From Lachnospiraceae bacterium (GTDB lineage Bacteria > Bacillota_A > Clostridia > Lachnospirales > Lachnospiraceae): 24,644 nucleotides of DNA. Below are positions 20,715-24,644 of the stretch, piece after piece. Numbering within the stretch: position 1 is the first letter of the stretch; each line of letters opens with the position of its first letter. The stretch spans positions 1 to 24,644 of the forward strand of contig CAAFOY010000068.1 of the NCBI GenBank assembly GCA_900764695.1, written 5' to 3'. Under the pieces are notes generated by a model. That model was given only the letters and a program-made list of their open reading frames with translations, did no database searches and was not told where the DNA came from. The translations under genes were made by a program, and so were the position numbers.

Positions 20715-22301
20715 CTACAAATATCCCCTACCAAACAACTTTTGGCTATTTTGTGAATTATTCATAAAACGAAAACCAAGTTTTTGGTATCTTTTTATTC
20801 TTGTCTTTATGTGTCCCGACAATATAGCCACATCACTTAAATTATAATCGTATACAGTCGCTCTTTGTGCTTTACCGTCTGCAATACGCCTTACTCTGCC
20901 TACCGCCTGTTCAACAGACTTACCATTATTTAAACTACCGACTAAAAAGGCTACTTCCCACGCCTTTACATTAGTGCCTTCTGTTGACTTTGAATATGTA
21001 GTTAATGTAACAAGAGCGTCTTTATTTTCGGCTCGTGTTAAAGCCGTTTCAAGCTCACTCTTTGTGCAGTCACCATTATATATCTGTAAAGTATCTTCAT
21101 CAATGCCATTTCGTTTTAAAATGTTTAAATAAGCTACACAATGTTCCTTTTGTCTAAAGAACATAATACAACTCTTACCTTTGTCGACACATTCCTTGAC
21201 ATCTTGAACCACTGTTTTAACAAAATCTTTTTGAAATAGCACTTGTGTTTCAATATCCATATAAGATATTTTAGGTCGGCTTTTATAAGGTATGCTTGTA
21301 AAGCGTATTTCACCGTCATTTAGCTTATAATTCCTGTCAGCATTATAATTAACCACTGAATATACTTTTTGATTTCTTGCCCCCTTTCTGACTGAATAAA
21401 CAGGGTTAAAATAGGCGTCAGGTTTTCGTATGTTCACATCAACAGGCAATATGTCACCGTCTTGTGCGTCTGCACTACATTCAAAGCAAAAGTCACCTAA
21501 AAATAAAGTCATTAGTGAAGCAAGTCCGTCACTACGTTCAGGTGTAGCTGTCAAACCAAGTTTATATCTACTCTTGAACTCGTTTATGAGGTCATAACTA
21601 CTTGACGGACAATGATGACATTCATCTATAATAACAAACCCAAATTCATCTGTAAGAGCCTTTAAATCCTGCTCCAAATATCTATTCAACGTTTGTACTG
21701 TTGCAAGAGTTATTTGTTCTCCAACTTCTTTCTTACCGTTACCTATAATGCCACATTTTACTTTGCCGTCAAAACACAATTCAATGTCTTTCTTCCAACC
21801 CCTTATCAAGTCAGTCTTGTGCATTATTACAAGAGTTTTTTGCTTTAATGCTTGTGCAAGATAAATACCTACAATAGACTTGCCTTTACCTGTCGGCATT
21901 TTTATCATACCCTTTGCACTGCCCTTTTCCTTATTCAATTTCAAGTAAGCGTCAGTCGCTTCAACCTGCGTATCTCGTAAGGTCAGCATAAATTTAGGAT
22001 ATGTAACGGCATTTGTTATTCGGTTATCTAAAACAATGTCGTCATCATTTATAAAACGTACATAATCAAAACCGACTGGGACACTTATACCACCTTTACT
22101 TACTTCATAGTATGTGAGATAACGTGGTATTGATATACTTGCATATCGTGAAAATCTCTTTGCATTAACATACGCTGGATTGTCAAAAGTAAGCATATCT
22201 TTTATTTTAATCTGTTCTTCTCCCGAAGTCTTTAATAAAATTCTATTAGATACTATTACCTTTGCTTCCTTTGTATATTTCGCTTTTTTCTTTAACTTCA
22301 A
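20715..22301 (-). CDS. superfamily II DNA/RNA helicase
   Basis: A 528-residue protein from TTG 22301, seven bases from AAAGGGAG. Motifs in order: MPTGKGKS (Walker A, 135-142), motif Ia VIMHKTDL, DECHH (226-230), GLTATPERSDG (249-259), and QAVGRVRR (motif VI, 465-472). This is the layout of UvsW/RadD/XPB-like SF2 helicases, which remodel branched DNA and recombination intermediates. T4 UvsW helps switch origin use and drives branch migration. It has its own promoter at 22328-22356 and precedes the replication operon, which fits an early gene. The substrate is not shown. Confidence 0.85.
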   Translation of the reverse strand: MKLKKKAKYTKEAKVIVSNRILLKTSGEEQIKIKDMLTFDNPAYVNAKRFSRYASISIPRYLTYYEVSKGGISVPVGFDYVRFINDDDIVLDNRITNAVTYPKFMLTLRDTQVEATDAYLKLNKEKGSAKGMIKMPTGKGKSIVGIYLAQALKQKTLVIMHKTDLIRGWKKDIELCFDGKVKCGIIGNGKKEVGEQITLATVQTLNRYLEQDLKALTDEFGFVIIDECHHCPSSSYDLINEFKSRYKLGLTATPERSDGLASLMTLFLGDFCFECSADAQDGDILPVDVNIRKPDAYFNPVYSVRKGARNQKVYSVVNYNADRNYKLNDGEIRFTSIPYKSRPKISYMDIETQVLFQKDFVKTVVQDVKECVDKGKSCIMFFRQKEHCVAYLNILKRNGIDEDTLQIYNGDCTKSELETALTRAENKDALVTLTTYSKSTEGTNVKAWEVAFLVGSLNNGKSVEQAVGRVRRIADGKAQRATVYDYNLSDVAILSGHIKTRIKRYQKLGFRFMNNSQNSQKLFGRGYL

Positions 22302-22327
22302 ACTTCCACTCCCTTTCAGTAAATACT

Positions 22328-22356
22328 ATTGTAGCACAACTTATAAATCTTGTCAA
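22328..22356 (-). promoter_or_regulatory. sigma-70-type promoter for the SF2 helicase
   Basis: Perfect TTGACA (22351-22356), a 17-base spacer ending TGC (extended -10), and TACAAT (22328-22333) on the minus strand. It lies just after the holin terminator at 22357-22390 and 26 bases above the helicase TTG. Confidence 0.88.
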
Positions 22357-22390
22357 CAAAAGAAAATCCTCACTTCAAAAGAAATGAGGA
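22357..22390 (-). terminator. rho-independent terminator of the lysis operon
   Basis: TCCTCATTTC (minus sense) pairs with GAAGTGAGGA across a TTTT loop (22367-22390; one G-U pair). The stem is followed by TTTTCTTTTG. It lies 24 bases after the holin stop and immediately before the next promoter. Confidence 0.9.
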
Positions 22391-22414
22391 CTTTACTTTA
22401 AATATCTGTTTAAA

Positions 22415-22681
22415 TTATGAGTTTGGCTTTGTGTAAGTCTTAGCCTGTTCACTATCACCGATACCCTTTGTCGTTGGGTCATTCAAAACGCCCCAAACGG
22501 CTACCACGATTGTCCATAATACATATGGATTGCTGAAAGTCTTAACTATAAGCTCTCCAAGCATACTCCAAGAAGTAATATCAGACGCTTGTAAACTAAA
22601 AGCACTTCCGACTACCGAAAGGATAACAACAATAAGCTGTACCCAAAATACAGGGTTCTTTATTCTTACCTTTAAGTTCAT
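22415..22681 (-). CDS. phiLC3-type holin
   Basis: An 88-residue protein from ATG 22681 behind AAAGGTGGTGAG. It has the phiLC3 family layout: NLKVRIKNPVFWVQLIVVI (first helix from about 11), a second helix near 52-65 (YVLWTIVVAVWGVL), and the characteristic NDPTTKGIGDSEQAKTY before the C-terminus. Holins form membrane pores that release the endolysin at the end of infection. It is the last gene of the lysis cassette, downstream of the amidase. Confidence 0.88.
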   Translation of the reverse strand: MNLKVRIKNPVFWVQLIVVILSVVGSAFSLQASDITSWSMLGELIVKTFSNPYVLWTIVVAVWGVLNDPTTKGIGDSEQAKTYTKPNS

Positions 22682-22704
22682 AACATCTCACCACCTTTCA
22701 CCGA

Positions 22705-23517
22705 CTATTTTATTAGACCTAAGCGGTCAAGATAACAAATAGTCTTTAATAGGTCATTAGTTAGACCTAAGCCTTCCCCTTCACCTGAAATTACACCCTT
22801 GTCCATAAGTTTTTGTACAGACGGTTTAGCCCAATCAGGCATATTGCCATCAACATAATTATAAACAAAGTTTTGGTTCATAAGCCACTCAACTTGTTTT
22901 TCAAGGCTCTCAACCTTACCAGTAAGAGTAGCTACTTGTTTTTCAAGCTCTGCTATTTTTGCCATATCTTCTTCACTCTCCTTATTTGTATTTGCAGGGT
23001 GTTCCCCTACAACACCTTTGTATATTGCTCTCGCAAATGTTTCAGCACCTAAATTTTGGTACTTTTCAACATCATCTTGACTGTCTGCAAAACAACACTC
23101 TACAAGCATTGCCTTAGCATTACTTCTATGCACAACATATAAATGTGAGCCGTCTTTTATTCCCCTATTTTTATAACCGAGGTCGGCTATTGCTTGTGCT
23201 GTATCTTCCGCTGCGTCAAAAACTTCCCCTTCATATGTCCACACTTCAACACCTGTTCCACCACCTGAATTAAAGTGAATTGAGATAAACAAATCAAGGG
23301 TTTGTGCATTAGCTTTTGCACATATCTTTCGTAGATTTTCAGAAACTGAGTCAGAATAATCATCTGTACAATCTACAACTATATGTCCATTCTCTCTAAA
23401 AATCTTTTCAAGGGCATATCCTACTTCTCTTGTTTCAACACTTTCGTCAAGAAAACCGACAACACCACAACCAGTAGTACCTGATACTGTATGTCCACAG
23501 TTTATTCCTACTCTCAT
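22705..23517 (-). CDS. N-acetylmuramoyl-L-alanine amidase endolysin
   Basis: I choose ATG 23517, seven bases from GAGGAG; the frame also opens at TTG 23532. The 270-residue enzyme has an Amidase_3 domain at about 1-172: GINCGHT with His9, E25 (FLDESVETRE), SIHFNS with His81, and VECCF with catalytic E140, cutting the bond between muramic acid and the stem peptide. Residues about 185-215 form a coiled coil (EDMAKIAELEKQVATLTG). The last 45 residues (MPDWAKPSVQKLMDKGVISG) resemble one SLH-type repeat and probably bind the cell wall. It lacks a signal peptide, so it needs the holin. Confidence 0.9.
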   Translation of the reverse strand: MRVGINCGHTVSGTTGCGVVGFLDESVETREVGYALEKIFRENGHIVVDCTDDYSDSVSENLRKICAKANAQTLDLFISIHFNSGGGTGVEVWTYEGEVFDAAEDTAQAIADLGYKNRGIKDGSHLYVVHRSNAKAMLVECCFADSQDDVEKYQNLGAETFARAIYKGVVGEHPANTNKESEEDMAKIAELEKQVATLTGKVESLEKQVEWLMNQNFVYNYVDGNMPDWAKPSVQKLMDKGVISGEGEGLGLTNDLLKTICYLDRLGLIK

Positions 23518-23528
23518 AAAATCACTCC

Positions 23529-23957
23529 TCAATACTCAAAATCTTTCATAATCAATATATGAGTAAAATCAGTATCTTCAACAGACACCTTTATCACACC
23601 ATTTTTTTCATCAGCATAAATGCAAGTATCGTTTCCTATGTACACGCCCACTTCTCCAAATTTATATAATAATGCACCTATGGGTGCGTCCTTTAGCTTG
23701 CTCATAGGAAGAACACTACCTGCACTGTAATAAAGCATTTCAGCACTTAACGGCTTATTAGTATACCATTGTACTAAACCGTCATTATCTACGCAAACTT
23801 TGTTTGTAAACTCTGATAAATCACTATCATAATCTTTTGGAAATATATCTAAAAGACTTTTAGCTATTTCAGGCTTTAACATTGCACCCTTCATATGCTT
23901 TACATACGGAGTGCCGATTTTTGTTTCAACAAATTCTTTTATTCCCTGCCCTGTCAT
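23529..23957 (-). CDS. NlpC/P60-like protein lacking catalytic residues
   Basis: I choose ATG 23957, behind GAGGTGG; GTG 23966 is upstream. The 142-residue protein follows the phage NlpC/P60 layout GTPYV...KGAMLK..., CVDxxGLxxWYT, LPMSKLKDAPIGALLYK, then GxVGVYIG. In active relatives the first motif is CxDCSGL and the second GHVGVYIG. Here Asn58 (CVDNDGL) replaces the nucleophile Cys and Glu102 (GEVGVYIG) replaces the His. It therefore should not cleave peptides by the known mechanism. It lies directly before the amidase gene (11-base gap) and may bind cell wall or modulate lysis. Role unknown. Confidence 0.7.
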   Translation of the reverse strand: MTGQGIKEFVETKIGTPYVKHMKGAMLKPEIAKSLLDIFPKDYDSDLSEFTNKVCVDNDGLVQWYTNKPLSAEMLYYSAGSVLPMSKLKDAPIGALLYKFGEVGVYIGNDTCIYADEKNGVIKVSVEDTDFTHILIMKDFEY

Positions 23958-24001
23958 TACTACCACCTCATTCCAAGATATATTCTGCTTAATGGGAGTG
24001 C

Positions 24002-24319
24002 TTAATTACTGCATAAATGAAGAGCCTGATGAAGTTCTTTAACTTCTTCACTTAGTCCGTCAATACGGTGATGTGCTGACTTTACGCTTTCGTCCATTCT
24101 ACCAAATTTTTCAGTAAGTTCACGCTGAAAAACATCATAGTCGGACTGCTTTTTCTTTATATCATCAATACCTGATTTTATATAGCCGATTTCATTGAGA
24201 ATAATACCTTCTTCTCTATTGTCTTGACGTGAGTTACGTCTTACCGTAGATATTCCAAAAAGTATTGAAAATAATGTGCCTGCTATACTGATGATAACAG
24301 CTATTGTTGATAAAGGCAT
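24002..24319 (-). CDS. membrane-anchored coiled-coil protein of the lysis cassette
   Basis: I choose ATG 24319 (MPLSTIAVIISIAG), nine bases from AGGAG. The 105-residue protein has a single N-terminal helix (about 4-26), then a basic stretch, then a long charged helix with repeats of I, L and V (about 40-95) ending in AHHRIDGLSEEVKEL. This is the XhlA/lysis-accessory type seen in many Firmicute phages, where a membrane protein with a cytoplasmic coil works beside the holin. It is the first gene after the promoter at 24354-24382. Exact role not proven. Confidence 0.75.
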   Translation of the reverse strand: MPLSTIAVIISIAGTLFSILFGISTVRRNSRQDNREEGIILNEIGYIKSGIDDIKKKQSDYDVFQRELTEKFGRMDESVKSAHHRIDGLSEEVKELHQALHLCSN

Positions 24320-24353
24320 AAAGATACACTCCTTTCCTTGCTTATTCACCTAA

Positions 24354-24382
24354 ATTATAACATTAGAGAACCTAATTGTAAA
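24354..24382 (-). promoter_or_regulatory. promoter of the lysis cassette
   Basis: TTTACA (24377-24382), a 17-base spacer and perfect TATAAT (24354-24359) on the minus strand, 34 bases above ATG 24319. It should start transcription of the lysis genes, which end at the terminator 22357-22390. Confidence 0.7.
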
Positions 24383-24420
24383 GTAGTTTAGCATAAATAC
24401 TTTAAATCAAGTTCTCTAAT
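24362..24420. repeat. long inverted repeat across the lysis promoter
   Basis: ATTAGAGAAC (24362-24371) and GTTCTCTAAT (24411-24420) are a perfect 10-bp pair, with an inner 7-bp pair TAAAGTA/TACTTTA (24379-24385 and 24398-24404). One outer arm lies inside the promoter spacer and the inner stem covers the -35 box. No T-run follows, so it is not a terminator. It may be an operator pair or a structured leader end. The stretch 24320-24446 contains only these elements. Confidence 0.6.
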
Positions 24421-24446
24421 TCGTTCGACTTTATTTTCTTAGTAAG

Positions 24447-24611
24447 CTATTTAGATAAATTATTAATTTGTGCAACTAACTCTTTGTAGTCATCATCTGT
24501 TAAACCGCCTGACAAAACAAGTACATCAAATTTTTCAAGCATTTGTTCTTTGCTCATTTTTCCAACGGCTACAATTTTCTTGCACAATCCGTATGAACGT
24601 CCGTGATTCAT
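24447..24611 (-). CDS. small XkdX-like phage protein
   Basis: A 54-residue protein from ATG 24611, eight bases from GGAGG, ending TAG at 24447. The later part, MSKEQMLEKFDVLVLSGGLT, is followed by DDDYKELVAQINNL, which resembles the short XkdX family found at the end of tail modules (pattern V..G.IT.E.Y.EL). The N-terminus MNHGRSYGLCKK is basic. Position between the tail region and the lysis cassette fits that family. The assignment is tentative because these proteins are short and poorly conserved. Confidence 0.6.
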   Translation of the reverse strand: MNHGRSYGLCKKIVAVGKMSKEQMLEKFDVLVLSGGLTDDDYKELVAQINNLSK

Positions 24612-24623
24612 ATTTCATACCTC

Positions 24624-24644
24624 CTATTCCGTTATTCCCATTTC
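24624..24644 (-). CDS. C-terminal end of an upstream gene
   Basis: The first 21 bases of the minus strand read EMGITE then TAG (24624-24626), and the stop overlaps the GGAGG of the next gene, the usual arrangement here. Only six residues are visible, so the identity is unknown. Position suggests a tail or baseplate gene beyond the edge. Confidence 0.3.
   Translation of the reverse strand, partial: EMGITE

Noticed and set aside
24362..24420. Terminator of the tail operon
   Set aside because: The stem is interrupted and is not followed by a T-run; the next bases are the -10 box of the lysis promoter.
1..24644. tRNA genes and CRISPR arrays
   Set aside because: I saw no cloverleaf-like sequences or regularly spaced repeats when reading both strands, though a covariance search would be decisive.

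Overview
The window is a block of low-G+C bacteriophage (or prophage) DNA in which every gene I can support reads on the minus strand, so transcription runs from right to left. Strong GGAGG-type ribosome sites, frequent GTG/TTG starts, overlapping stop/start codons, a phiLC3-type holin and an Amidase_3 endolysin point to a tailed phage of a Firmicute, most likely a gut Clostridia host. The host cannot be named from the sequence. I see no tRNA, rRNA, CRISPR array, integrase or IS element.

Layout in order of transcription: (a) 24.6-22.4 kb, end of a tail region (small XkdX-like protein) and a lysis cassette: membrane/coiled-coil protein, an NlpC/P60-like protein that has lost its catalytic residues, an amidase endolysin and a holin, closed by a strong terminator. 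(b) 22.3-14.8 kb, early replication operon: superfamily II helicase, coiled-coil protein, MerR-like regulator, a conserved unknown, a possible initiator/organiser, DnaC-like loader, an unknown, DnaB-like helicase, two small unknowns, a truncated AP2/HNH-endonuclease remnant, and a CHC2/Toprim primase whose zinc finger is split by a frameshift. (c) 14.7-9.5 kb, gp32-like SSB, HU-like protein, and a PolA-family DNA polymerase carrying two inteins. (d) 9.4-3.3 kb, an unknown basic protein, a ribbon-helix-helix protein, RecA carrying a third intein, a small Cys protein, a Holliday-junction resolvase, three consecutive two-helix membrane proteins, a Cas4-like Fe-S nuclease, an unknown, and a small membrane peptide. 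(e) 3.3-0 kb, a dATP/dGTP diphosphohydrolase-like protein, several zinc-motif proteins, a MazG-like pyrophosphohydrolase fusion, and a gene running off the left edge.

Seven sigma-70-type promoters with 17-base spacers and three convincing terminators divide this into transcription units. Several promoters start right at the end of a terminator arm, and two promoter-leader regions are near copies of each other.

Main points of interest: three inteins in the two core DNA-transaction proteins (RecA in the L2 loop, PolA beside motifs 2 and A), two of them apparently paralogous; a RecA P-loop lacking its usual glycine; a primase broken at its zinc finger next to an endonuclease remnant; a catalytically dead NlpC/P60 protein in the lysis cassette; and operator-like palindromes at three promoters.
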